Shown here one piece after another: positions 10,272 through 20,253 of a stretch of 22,206 bases of DNA. How positions within the stretch are numbered: position 1 is the first letter of the stretch; each line of letters begins with the position of its first letter. Source of the stretch: Phoronis australis (taxonomy: Eukaryota > Phoronida > Phoronidae); assembly GCA_002633005.1 (NCBI GenBank), contig NMRA01000994.1, forward strand, positions 1-22,206, read 5' to 3'. The notes under the pieces are model-generated. The model was not told where the DNA came from and made no database searches. It saw only the letters and a program-made list of their open reading frames with translations. The position numbers and the translations under genes were made by a program.

Positions 10272-10639
10272 GTAAGTGGTAAAGATATGGCTAAACCTTG
10301 TCGGAATTATGTAACACTGAGTAAGTGGTGGTGATATGACTAAACTTTGTCAGAATCATGTAACACTGAGTAAGTGGTGACAATATGGCTGAACTTTGTC
10401 AGAATCATGTAACACTGAGTAAGTGGTGACAATATGGCTGAACTTTGTCAGAATCATGTAACTCTGAGTAAGTGGTGACAATATGGCTAAACCTTGTCAG
10501 AATCATGTAACACTGAGTAAGTGGTGACAATATGACTGAACTTTGTCAAAATCATGTAACACTGAGTAAGTGGTGATGATATGACTAAACTTTGTCAGAA
10601 TCATGTAACACTGAGTAAGTGGTGACAATATGGCTGAAC
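10272..10639 (+). repeat. 49-bp minisatellite made of splice-donor-like units
   Basis: Seven complete 49-bp units start at 10272, 10321, 10370, 10419, 10468, 10517 and 10566. A 25-base partial unit at 10615 is cut by the gap. Every unit begins with GTAAGTGGT preceded by ACACTGA or, for the first, ACACTAAGA. The first unit's GTAAGT is the donor of SCP2 exon l, so the array repeats the exon-intron junction. Confidence 0.95.
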
Positions 10640-10946
10640 NNNNNNNNNNNNNNNNNNNNNNNNNNNNNNNNNNNNNNNNNNNNNNNNNNNNNNNNNNNNN
10701 NNNNNNNNNNNNNNNNNNNNNNNNNNNNNNNNNNNNNNNNNNNNNNNNNNNNNNNNNNNNNNNNNNNNNNNNNNNNNNNNNNNNNNNNNNNNNNNNNNNN
10801 NNNNNNNNNNNNNNNNNNNNNNNNNNNNNNNNNNNNNNNNNNNNNNNNNNNNNNNNNNNNNNNNNNNNNNNNNNNNNNNNNNNNNNNNNNNNNNNNNNNN
10901 NNNNNNNNNNNNNNNNNNNNNNNNNNNNNNNNNNNNNNNNNNNNNN
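10640..10946. other. Assembly gap (307 Ns)
   Basis: Unsequenced bases between a 49-bp minisatellite on the left and a 36-bp minisatellite on the right. The true length is unknown. It could hide the terminal SCP2 exon or a misjoin. Confidence 0.99.
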
Positions 10947-11046
10947 CATCCACTATACATTGTTAATACAATAACCACAACACATCCACTATACATTGTT
11001 AATACAATAACCACAACACATCCACCATACACTTTTAATAAGATAA
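10947..11046. repeat. 36-bp minisatellite right of the gap
   Basis: Units start at 10947, 10983 and 11019 with CATCCACTATACATTGTTAA. The first two are identical and the third is diverged and partial. The sequence is unrelated to the 49-bp array on the other side of the gap. Confidence 0.9.
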
Positions 11047-11500
11047 TGATAGCATGATGGCTAAATATTTAGTGAAGAAATTTATGAGTCTTGACCAGAT
11101 GTGAATTACCTAGTTTCCAAACAAATTAGATTTTGATAGGTTTTAAAGCGCCCATTACTTGTGTAATCGCCCATACCCTATTTTGTGCTAATTTCTGCGT
11201 AAGTGTCCACCTCTTGATTTAAATTGACCAATCAATCAACTCCCCTCTTGATGTAATGGCACGCGAGCACCTGATTTTGATACCTTTATGTCCTGGGTCA
11301 ACCCATACTTGAATTGACCAAATAATCCAACCCCCTCTACTTGTAATTGCAGGCATGAGAGCACGGGATGTTGACAGATTTATTTCCTCAGATTTAAACT
11401 GAGCAATATTCACACACCCCTCTGGTTGCAAACAGTTTGTGTCAGCCAGGAACGAATCGTCTGTGTTTTTAATCCAGTGTGTTTGCCAAGTTTGAAGAGC
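11047..11500. other. Spacer before the BEL/Pao body, with an imperfect 90-bp duplication
   Basis: Two diverged direct copies start at 11223 and 11312 (both ATTGACCAA, then CCCTCT and GAGCAC). Some of this could be the old 5' LTR or leader of the element that follows, but no matching copy is seen downstream of the element. There is no coding signal. Confidence 0.5.
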
Positions 11501-11519
11501 AAATTAATCTAGGACGTCT

Positions 11520-12014
11520 TCTGTTACCTGAGCCTACTATCTTTGACGGTGATCCGTTAATATACCCAGGGTGAAAATACACCTTTGAGTCGTTGATAAT
11601 AGGTCCATTCCACAGAGCGAATTTATTACTTGGGAAAATGTCTGATCCGGCCAAAAAGGCAATTAACAGCTATTTCTTTTTTGTCACCGCACATAGCCTA
11701 TGCTGAGGCTAAGAAGCTCTTAGAAGAACACTATGGCGACCCCTTTGTAATTGCAAATGCTTTCAGGGATTAATAAGATGCTTGGAATAAAATTCCTGCG
11801 CGACAGTTATGCTCACTGTGAGTTTTCTGAATCAGCCATGCATGCAGTAGGCAATCTAGATATATTAAATGAGTGTCATGAGAACAGAATCGTTGATGAC
11901 TCAGGTGTGAAAGGGGTAGAAGCTTTCCACCTTTTCCCCAAGTTTCTCAATCAGATAACAGATTTTCAGAAAATCACCTTGCCCACTACTTGTCTTGTTT
12001 TTCAGGGGAATTGA
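11520..12014 (+). pseudogene. BEL/Pao gag-like remnant
   Basis: It reads in several frames: PTIFDGDPL near 11530, then KKLLEEHYGDPFVIANAF around 11710-11766, then a frame with ESAMHAVGNLDIL near 11832. These are hallmarks of the BEL/Pao capsid-type region (DUF1759-like): the rearranged LLEEHFG block and the following helix. It is broken by an early TGA, a double TAA near 11769 and frameshifts. In the living element this would form the particle shell. Confidence 0.75.
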
Positions 12015-12049
12015 TTCCAACCGGTCTCATTCTCCGAGCCCCAAAATGG

Positions 12050-12326
12050 CTAAAAATTGGCCACACTCGAGCGTCATTGCTGAATGCCAACTTATGAATG
12101 CAACATTGGACTATTGATCAGATATAATTGCCCAAATGCGTTAATACCCAAAAGGATTACTGCCTCCCCTAACGATGGTGGTCCGTATGGCCAAGAGACC
12201 TCTTTGGGATGGGGCATTGTTGGTTTAGTTAACCCTAATCAATTAGATGACTCAGAAATTCACTGCGACCCGACTGGCACAAGCCATCGAGTACTTTCTT
12301 GTGATGCCCCGTTAATTCTTTCCTGA
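12050..12326 (+). pseudogene. BEL/Pao pol N-terminal remnant (protease to RT linker)
   Basis: The frame from 12084 reads ECNIGLLIRYNCPNAL, then PYGQETSLGWGIVG, the conserved block between the aspartic protease and RT in BEL/Pao pol. I do not recognise a protease active-site motif in what precedes it. The frame closes with TGA at 12324-12326, and the following RT part is in a different frame. Confidence 0.75.
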
Positions 12327-12339
12327 GCACAGGCGATTT

Positions 12340-13728
12340 TTGCAAACCCATTGACACTAGTAACAGTATTAAGACGAGCGTAAAGAAAATACCTACAGAT
12401 GATATTATTAAAATGCTTGAGCTAGATTTTTGCGAGAGGTCTACCATTGATTCAGTCTCTCAAGAGGACTTAAGGTTTTTGAATATCTTAGAACATGCTG
12501 ATGACCAGAGGTCAGATGGACACTACGAAATGCCACTGCCATTTAAGATCACAGAACTTTCACTTCCTGATAACAGGCAATTGTCACTCCGACGTCTGAA
12601 ATCACTGGAAAGACATCTAAAGTCTGATTCCAAGTATAAGCAACTGTACGTTGATTTTATAAATAACGTTTTTGATAAGGGATTTGCAGAAAAGGTTCCG
12701 ATTACTGAGCTTGAGCTAGAAATTTCCTGTTAACTACATATCCCATCATGTCAAAAAGTCTAATAAATTGAGAGTAGTTTTTGATTGCAGCGCCAAGTTT
12801 CGAAACATATCTCTCAATGATTATTTATTACCTGGACCTAATCTGACAAACATCTTAATTGGTGTTCTCTGCCGCTTCAGCCAAGACAGGGTAGTCCTTA
12901 TATGCGACATTGAAGCAATGTTCCATCAGTTCCATGTAGACGAGAGACATAGAAACTTCCGTAGGTTTTTGTGGTGGGAATATAGATTTTGATCCCTCTG
13001 GGTATCATAAGACAGTGCATATGTTCGGGGACACCTCTTCCCGAAGATGTGCGAATTTTGGGCTCAAATTTAATGCCACCAAATACAAAAATGAATTTGG
13101 TCCCGAAGCGGCTAAATTTGTTCACAAAAATTTTTATTTGGACGAAGGACTATTATCAATGCCGACTGACCAGGAAGCTGTTACTTTGATTGAAAACACC
13201 AAAGCACTGTGCACTAAAGGTGGATTAAGACTACACAAGTTTATGTCCAACTCTAAAGCAGTGATGGAGTCACTTGATCCTAATGATCACTCATGTCAGC
13301 TAAATGATGTGAATCTCCTGCACAACAGCCTTCCGCTGGAAAGAGCACTCGGCGTGCATTGGTGTGTCGAATGGGACACTTTCCAATTTAGAATTACTCT
13401 GCAAGATAAGGCACTGTCCAGACGAGGTATTTTAGCCATTGTAGCTTCTGTGTATGACCCCTTAGGTTTACTTGCTCCTGTCATTTTACGACGGAAACAG
13501 ATCTTGCTGCAACTCTGCAGTGATCATGCAGACTGGGATTGTTCTCTTCCAGATGGTTTGAGGGTCCAGTGGGAACTATGGAAAAATAGTCTTCAAGAGT
13601 TAGAGAGTTTGAAAATCGAAAGGTGTTACAAACCACAGGCTTTTGGTGACATTTTGTGTCAGTACAATTACACGGCTTTTGTGATGCTTGTAATGTTAGC
13701 TATGGGGAATGTTCCTACCTCCGTCTGA
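12340..13728 (+). pseudogene. BEL/Pao reverse transcriptase remnant
   Basis: The RT N-terminal part lies at 12413-12733 (ILEHADDQRSDGHYEMPLPF). Motif A, ICDIEAMFHQFHV, is near 12900-12938. Motif C is at 13135-13146 and reads YLDE where this clade normally has YVDD, so the second catalytic aspartate is lost. The frame from 13015 continues through LPLERALGVHWC and SVYDPLGLLAPV into the connection region. Stops and frame changes near 12731 and 12991 split the domain. Confidence 0.88.
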
Positions 13729-14184
13729 AGAATTCCAAAGACGAAATTCACTGTGCTTTGGTTACGGCCAAAAGTAAAGTTCTACCTTTACGACCAGTTA
13801 CAGTACCCAGACTTGAATTGACAGCGGCTGCATTAGCTGTTACAATCAGTTCTATTCTTAAGAACTAGAGTACGACAGCATCAAGTTTTTCTGGACAGAT
13901 AGTCAGATTACACTTGGTTACATCCAGAACGACGCCAAGCAGTTCAAAGTATTTGCTGTCAATCGTGTCCAGCAAATACAGGAACACAGTGATCCCTTTC
14001 AGTGGAGACACGTTAGCTCAGCCAAAAGCCCTGCCGGTTTGGCCACAAGGGTATCAATCCCTGCAGTTTTGTTGGTCGTTCTGAATGCTTTTCAGGCCCT
14101 AGGTTTTTATGGAATGGCTTTCTCTCGCATGATTCTGACATTTCACAAGTGCATCTCTCTGACGACGACCCTGAAGTTAAATGA
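13640..14184 (+). pseudogene. BEL/Pao RNase H remnant
   Basis: It includes LHGFCDACNVSYGECSYLRL and VTVPRLELTAAALAV (13656-13868). After a TAG it continues FFWTDSQITLGYI and NRVQQIQEHSDP to about 14020. These are the RNase H acidic-residue blocks (D in FCDA, E in RLELTAA, D in WTDS). It overlaps the end of the RT frame through a frameshift. Confidence 0.85.
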
Positions 14185-14757
14185 GTGAAATCATTAGCAA
14201 CTCAGGACGCACAGTTCCCGCAGTTTCTTGAGTCTAATCAATTTGAAGGGTTTTCTGATTGGTTGAGAGCCCCAAGATCTATTGCAAATTGTATGAAGCT
14301 CAAGTATAAATTGAGAAATCGATCGAGTAATGCTAATGCTGATGTGTCTATTACAGTGCAAGATCATTAAACGGCTGACGTTGAAATTATCAAATCGGTC
14401 CAAAGAAATGCTTTTGAAGCAGATATTTCTACTCGTTTAAGTTCTACTCACCGAGTGCTAAAGAGATCTAGCCCACTACTTCCGTTAGACCCCTTTTTAG
14501 ATGCAGGTGACGTTCTGTGCATAGGTGGCCGAATTAACTGTGCTAAGATGTCACGTGAGTTCAAGTACCCTGTGATTTTGCCCCGTAAGCATCATGTTAC
14601 CCAATTGCTTATTCATGAACAAGTTCAGCACCAGGGTCGTGGTTTAACTTCTTATCAAATACGTTCCAATAGCTATTGGATTATTGGCTGTAGTGCTGTT
14701 GTTTCACACTTTATAGAGAACTGCGTTACTTGCAGAAAGCTCAGATCTACCACTTAG
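14185..14757 (+). pseudogene. BEL/Pao integrase N-terminal remnant (zinc finger)
   Basis: A linker (FEGFSDWLRAPRSIANC) ends with TAA at 14368. The next frame reads CIGGRINCAKMSREFKYPVI, then HHVTQLLIHEQVQHQG and NCVTCRKLRS, giving the HHCC zinc-binding residues. It stops with TAG at 14755-14757. Confidence 0.85.
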
Positions 14758-15186
14758 CGTGCAGAAAATGACTGATTTGCCCGAGGACAGATGAGAGCCC
14801 TCGTCACCTTTTACATACTGTGCAGTTCATTATTTTGGTCCGTGGTATGTTAAGAGTGGTCGTAAGTGATGTTGGCATGTGTTTTTGTATGTATATCGTC
14901 GAAAGCTATCCATATTGAGCTGTGCAATGATCTTACTACTGATTGCTTCATCAATGCATTTCGTCGTTTAGAGGCGTTTAGAGGCCCAGTTTGACTTTTG
15001 CGTTTCGACCAAGGAACCAAGTTTGTTGGCGCTCTAAATGAGCTTAAGACTGCGATGAACGGATGTGATATTGATCAGATGAAGCACTTTCTATTGAAGA
15101 AGGGTTGCGACGACATTGTTTTTCAGATGAATGTACCTCATGCCAGCCACATGGGCGGCATCTGCGAAACAGATTTGTACCATTAG
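14758..15186 (+). pseudogene. BEL/Pao integrase core remnant
   Basis: Fragments in different frames: FGPWYVKSG near 14838, IHIELCNDLTTDCFINAF near 14915-14965, and RFDQGTKFVGALNELKTA from 15001, ending HASHMGGICETD at about 15140-15175. The second Asp and the final Glu of the DDE triad can be placed in FDQGT and CETD; the first lies in a broken stretch. Confidence 0.8.
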
Positions 15187-15239
15187 AAGTGTACTGTCTT
15201 CCATGTTAGATCAAAGCAGCACTCATTAGAGAACTTTGA

Positions 15240-15769
15240 TGTATGAAGTGACTTCGATTGTCAACAGTCGACCTCTGTCGGTTGATAATCTTAATGACCC
15301 ATTGTCCTCAGAGCCTCTCACTCCAAACCATCTCTTGACAATGAAATATTAAGTTTTGATGTTGCCCCCTGGCGCATTTAAGTCGGCTGATATGCACTCC
15401 AGAAAGATGTAGAGACAAGTGCAACATTTAACAGATGTGTTTTGGTCTCGATGGAAATCAGAGCATTTGCTGAGTCTCAAAAAGAGACAAAAATGGACCA
15501 AACCAATGACTAATGTTAAGATTGGTGATATTGTTATAGTTAAAGATGATAACTTGCATAGAAGTGAGTGGAGATTGGCCAGAGTTTGTGATGTTAATCT
15601 TAGCAAGGATGGTTTAGTTCGCTCTGCTAGACTGACTGCTAGTGATCCTCGATTGGATGCCATTAAGGGCAGGCGTACTAATGGCATTAAGTTGATTGAG
15701 CGTCCAGTGCATAAGTTTATTATTTTGCTCAAGAATTGTGACCGATTCATTGGCAGAATAGAGGTATAG
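15240..15769 (+). pseudogene. BEL/Pao integrase C-terminal remnant
   Basis: It begins with pieces such as NDPLSSEPLTPNHLLTM (15293 on). The open frame 15419-15769 follows with FWSRWKSEHLLSLKKRQKW, KIGDIVIVKDDN and LIERPVHKFIILL, the typical end of BEL/Pao pol. The terminating TAG at 15767-15769 is probably close to the original pol stop. Confidence 0.87.
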
Positions 15770-16330
15770 TTAATTTATCGCACATGTAGGTTGTGATATA
15801 CCATATCAATTTCTCATACCGGTCAGCTTGGTAAGAAAGCGCCCGCGACTAACCCCTTGTTACTGCCGGTCGCTCATGAATAGAGCTTCCTCACAATAGT
15901 TTCAATAGAGCTAGTGTGAGTCAGCCACCACACCAGCTGGGGATTACCAGATTGCTGAACGATAAACCAGTGCTTGCAAAAAACGGCATTGTCATACTCA
16001 CAAATTTACCCCTTTATTCTTAATTTCATGTATACCATTAATATTGTCGATCAAAAACATCTCTGTTCGTGTTCGAACAGTGACATTTGATGCACAACTT
16101 CCCGATTCATGAAAATATTGCACACACGAGAAGCCGTAAATTAATCCGCATGTGATGCGGTTTCATTCAGTTGACAAAATGGTTGGTTAAAGCTCAAGAA
16201 ACCTGAATGTTTTATTCTGAAGATACCTAAAACTTGATTTGTTACTTTTTGTACAGCAGGGCTAAGAAACAGTTACTTATTTCGCATTTGATGTAATTGA
16301 ATGAGAACTATTTCTTGCCCACTCACAACC
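15770..16330. other. Spacer after the BEL/Pao body
   Basis: This is where a 3' LTR would be expected, but no copy of it is found on the 5' side. A 6-bp hairpin (CCGCAT 16146-16151, ATGCGG 16155-16160) is the only local structure I can point to. There is no exon on either strand. Confidence 0.5.
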
Positions 16331-17095
16331 GACTGTAGTGCGCAGACGACAAGTGACCATGCAGCGCTCCACTTGGATTGCTACCAATTCTCAAATGGCA
16401 ACAGTGCAGAAGTGTGCGCATGCAAGCTTCACGTGTTGGAGAGATTAACTAGATGTTTGATGAAATAAATGTTTGAAAAACTAATTCAGGTGTTCTTTGT
16501 GTTTGGTGATGTTTATGCTCGATACTCCTAGACTCAATGAGTTGCCAGTATACAGTAAGGTTTAGAGCGGCTGTCTTATCTCGAACACCCAGTGCCGCTA
16601 ACTTGCTGTTGGGTGAAACACGCTACGCAATGAAGGGGGGTGAGTCTAGTGAACCCATACAGTGGGAGTCCAAGGAAAAATAGTTTGAACAGTCACATAT
16701 CTGCATCGGTAAAACAAATTTCTAGACAAAGCGCCAACTACTCAGGTAATCAGCTCCCATGGTTTGCTGTACACCTTATTCACGCAGTCTCCATTTTAAA
16801 AATGAGCCTCTTTTTAGGTTTTAAAAACAAAGCATTCTGTGCTTAATAACAGCCCAAAGCGTGATTTTTTTCGCGTGCCTCGTTATATTTATGTCTCATA
16901 ATGTCCTATATCAGTCATAGAAAGATGAGAGTGAAAATTGGCTCCACAGTCAGAGACTGGTTAAACATCGCTAAGGGTGGCTTCATTGTAAATACGAGCA
17001 GAGACTTTGGTCATGTTGTATCGTAACATGCGACCTGGAATTTCTCACGTAAGCGAGCCCAGTATTTGGCCTGGCAAACATATCATGTGAATCCG
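16331..17095 (+). repeat. Dispersed diverged repeat, copy A
   Basis: It matches 19216-20045 in the same direction over several blocks: CTGTAGTGCGCA at the left, GTTTGAAAAACTAATTCAG in the middle, GATGAGTCTAGTGA-like and CATCGGTAAA blocks, and an ATGTTGTATC-type block at the right. There are large insertions and deletions between blocks. No coding frame is shared by the copies, so it looks like an old non-coding transposon or satellite relative. Its ends were not defined. Confidence 0.6.
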
Positions 17096-17422
17096 GCCGT
17101 TAATTGGTTGTTGCCAAATTAAGATGAACACTAACAGAGAACGGCCCTCTTCATTGAGTTGTAAACATGTCACGGGATAATTCAGAAACGATCTTTGATG
17201 CATTTTGTTGACTAGTGTTTTCGACTACTTTTGCAAGTTTTTGAATACCCCGAAGAAAATTTCGGACCACGGCATAGCTATGTGATAAAACATCACAGCG
17301 ACGTTTCATTCTTTAACAATCAACTTACCCACTTTTTGATGAAAACAAACATTTATTTTTCATGTAAGATGTCCTGATTATTCTATTACAATATCCCCGA
17401 CAATATCGCACTGCGGCACTCA
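17096..17422. other. AT-rich spacer left of the tentative third Rubicon-like exon
   Basis: No exon or element was recognised. The only structure noted is a CATAGCTATG palindrome at 17273-17282. Confidence 0.5.
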
Positions 17423-17526
17423 GGTCCCGCTGTTTGAGCGCATTGTCCCGGCAGATGAAAGCGACTTGGAAATGAGTCTTGTTTTTGATGGTGTGACAGC
17501 AGACAAGTTCTCAAGCCTTTTTGGAA
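17423..17526 (-). CDS. Tentative third exon of the Rubicon-like gene
   Basis: On the minus strand an acceptor GTGTGCTCAG ends at 17527. The next bases TT complete the Gly/Val-type codon left open by the 18280-18433 exon, giving V then PKRLENLSAVTPSK, then RLISKSLSSAGTMRSNSGT. The basic and serine-rich composition fits the disordered Rubicon linker. Against it: the frame meets TGA at 17420-17422 with no GT donor before it (the border reads ACC|TGAGTG). The + strand also reads as an open segment here, with a clean acceptor (ending 17423) and a GTAAGT donor (17539). The strand and reality of this exon are unsettled. Confidence 0.3.
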
Positions 17527-18279
17527 CTGAGCACACACGTAAGTCCGAGTTGCCCATCATTCACATATGTTGCTGCCAATGTAACATGCACTCAAGTGTG
17601 GGAACTTACGCGTACACCATTCCAAAGACGCACATCAAAAGAAAACAGCCACAGTCCTAACGAAAAGAGTATACCGGCTCAACTCTGCACATCTGTGAGT
17701 CTCAAGACATCATTAAGGTAACATTTACTGATATTTGCCGTTTTGCTTGAAATTTGCCTTTAATGCATTCTACTTTGCGAATTATGAGTCCGTGAACAGT
17801 AACTCAATATTTTGCGTCTTCCAGTTCTACGGACGAACGGGCGGACAAACATACATGTCAATTGTAATGCGTTGCGAAATAAAGCTTCAAGACGTCCCAT
17901 GCAACTTGTTGTTTGACTCGCATGCAGCTACATGCCATGTTTATTTTCTACCTCAAAAAAACTCTAAAACTATTCATACACACGCACGCATTCACACACA
18001 TCAGGCAGGTGTACTAATAAGTTATACATGATTGGGATATTACGCTAAACAGTTGCCGCAGCAATTTAAAAAGATAAAATCTCACTGAAACCCATAGTTT
18101 TGGTGAAGATTAGGAAATATAATTTCATCTAAATTTATTGTCGATGATAAGAAATCTATACCAATATTCTTTATTTGGAAGCTACATTTTAACACAAAAT
18201 TAATTCACCAATCCCAGCTGTTCACATCTATATGCCAAAAGGAAGCTTATCTGCAACATAAAGCTCAAGTGAGTCCTAC
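17527..18279 (-). other. Putative Rubicon-like intron
   Basis: The GT (18278-18279) and AG (17527-17528) borders on minus define this interval if the third exon is real. On the + strand it holds a run of ACAC and CACACGCACG words near 17975-18000. No other exon was recognised. Confidence 0.4.
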
Positions 18280-18433
18280 CTGAACTTGGCCGGGCTTGTT
18301 CCCCAGATGTGGTGATCTCACTTGGTGTAGGTGAAATGGCCAACATGGGAGCACAAGGGTGCTCAGACAGTTTGCGCATGGTGTTGAGTGGTAGTGAAGC
18401 ACTACGTGTGTGAGATGGCCTGTTTCTCCTCAG
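18280..18433 (-). CDS. RUBCN: Rubicon-like gene exon: serine/proline-rich linker after the RUN domain
   Basis: On the minus strand the acceptor is ACATTTTAG (ending 18434) and the donor AG|GTAGGA (18279 down). The 154 bp encode 51 codons plus one base, entering in phase 0 exactly as the exon at 21534-21640 leaves. The peptide reads LRRNRPSHTRSASLPLNTM, then SEHPCAPMLAISPTPSEITT and EQARPSS. The RSAS motif has the form of a basophilic kinase site. A basic, Ser-rich stretch directly after the RUN domain is what Rubicon has. On its own the sequence is low in conservation, so the identity leans on the phase match and on its neighbour. Confidence 0.55.
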
Positions 18434-18858
18434 CTAAAATGTATGTACTCTTAATAAAAGCATTGAGTCAAGAAGTAAGACAATATCAGAGTCATGGCGA
18501 AACTAATGGGACTACATACTGTGTCCCCGTCATGGAGAGAAATAAATGGTCATGACACATTGTGACAACTCACTCTAGCTACTCTGTCATAATGTGGAAT
18601 TCCACGTCATTTTATCGGATTATTTTTAGTGTGAACTCCCAGGCGACATCCCTACAAGGAGGGTGATAGGAACATGTAGCGTGACAAGTCTCCCTCTTGT
18701 ATCGTCTCTGGCAATTATTCTGTGGAGCTGACCTGATTTTGAGTCAAAGAGTGCCCATATCGTATGGCACTCGGTACTGGGCTGGAGGTTTCAGCTCTCG
18801 GGAGATTTTTGAAATACCTGCTCTAATGAGGTTTATATACTGTAAACGTTCGGGTTAA

Positions 18859-19015
18859 CACCCTAGGCGGTTAAATTGGCAAACCCAAAAATTTGGGTGT
18901 GGGTGGTTAACCAGACATGGGCGCTAAAACATGAAATTTCCAGATATCGTGGATGGGCGGTTAACTGAACATGTGCACTTATTATGACAGACAAACACCT
19001 GAGGCGGTTAATCTT
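18859..19015 (+). repeat. Left subterminal tandem repeat of the TIR element
   Basis: Degenerate units contain GGTTAA preceded by GGGTG or GGGCG and followed by CAGACATGGGC or TGAACATG. The unit is roughly 50-60 bp. It is related to the array at 21085-21262 in the same orientation. Confidence 0.65.
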
Positions 19016-19215
19016 ACCTCATGATCAGAGTCTCACACAACACACGTACTCGGAACGCATAGAACTTTTCAAAGAGCTTTATCGTCAAGTCGCCAAATGG
19101 CGCTAAAAATGTCATAACAGCAGATGATCTCAACAAATGTTTTGGTGCCCTCAGATTAGTCATTCACCATTAAATTTACAAACTTGGTGGATAATAGCCC
19201 CTGCCATCATATTAG

Positions 19216-20045
19216 AGCTGTAGTGCGCAAACGACCAGTGACAATAACTTGGATTTCAACTATTCTCACGTAATAACACTTTAGAAGTGCGCGCGTGCGA
19301 GCTTCACATGTTGCAGATGTAACAACAAACATAAAATTTACGGTGCTAGCTGTCAAGTTCCGAGTCAAAGACCTGTGTTAAAATTAGATATAATAAAAGT
19401 TTGAAAAACTAATTCAGATGTTTTTTTGTGTTTGGGATGTTTATGTTTGAGACTACATGACTCAATGAAATTTTCAACGTATGGTTCTGCGGCTAGCTGT
19501 TTTATCGCAACCACCCGATGTTGCTCACTTCCAGTTGCGTGAAACATGCCACGCAAAGAAGACGAGAATCGGGGGTAAGTAGACATGACACGGTCGTCAA
19601 TCAAAAGTTACCGCAAAGGCATTACTCAAAAACAAGCATTTGTTTAAGATTTTATTTTAAAAAATACTAACACTAAGACTGGGATGAGTCTAGTGAGCGC
19701 ATCCAAGGAAAAAATTACAAGTTCGTACATGTATCTGCGTCGGTAAACAATAATTCGTAGATGAAGCCCCAATTATTCAAGTAATTGGCACCCGTGGTTT
19801 GCGCGGCTATACGACAAATTAGTGAAGAGCTCCAACCAGCAACGCCTCCTTACCAAGTCAGTGTTGTTGCAATCGGGACTCCGTGCTCGGCATAATGAAC
19901 TGCAGGTCGCATTGGCGACCTGAATTTTGGAAATGCAAGCCGAGATTATGGTCGTCTTGTATCTAATCGCAACATGCCACCGTGAAACTGCAGCATACGC
20001 GAGTCAATTTTTTGGCGTAAAATAAATACCTGGCAAGCATAAAGC
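19216..20045 (+). repeat. Dispersed diverged repeat, copy B
   Basis: It is the partner of copy A at 16331-17095, in the same orientation and about 2.9 kb away. It lies wholly inside the 2.4-kb TIR element. The divergence is too high for the two copies to be LTRs of one recent element. Confidence 0.6.
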
Positions 20046-20253
20046 AACTCGATGCTCCATGCCCGCAGCTAGCTGCGTGCACCTCATTACCACTGACGTC
20101 AATTTTCAGTCAGTCTACGTCGAAGATATCTCAGACTCGAATAGTGAGAATTTTGTTCAGGCTGAAACTGCCCAATGTAGAAACAAAAATGTTCGGGAAG
20201 CTAAAAAGGCTAGCAAGTAACAGCATATGTTCACGAAAACAACAACGGTTTTA

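Larger units (their letters stand above)
11501..15769 (+). mobile_element. Decayed BEL/Pao LTR-retrotransposon, internal region
   Basis: Successive + strand frames match BEL/Pao polyprotein parts in the right order: gag, pol N-terminus, reverse transcriptase, RNase H, integrase zinc finger, integrase core and C-terminal domain. More than ten stops and frameshifts separate them, so the copy cannot make its protein. No LTR pair, primer-binding site or target duplication was recognised on either side. The order and completeness suggest a full-length insertion that aged in place between the two host genes. Confidence 0.9.

Noticed and set aside
10503-11032. Several ORFs made mostly of X.
   Set aside because: They cross the N gap and the minisatellites and have no coding content.
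17820-18031. 98-codon plus ORF after a TTCCAG acceptor as an exon.
   Set aside because: The peptide is unrecognised, it ends in CA-repeat-derived His/Thr sequence, and its phase does not join sensibly to the plus frame at 17424.
18306-18450. Plus-strand terminal exon ending TGA at 18411-18413 with AATAAA shortly after.
   Set aside because: It is the antisense of the better supported minus exon 18280-18433; no plus-strand partner exon was found.
16331-20045. The two dispersed repeat copies as LTRs of one retrotransposon.
   Set aside because: They are too diverged, no retroviral-type frame lies between them, and the interval contains a host-like exon and overlaps the TIR element.
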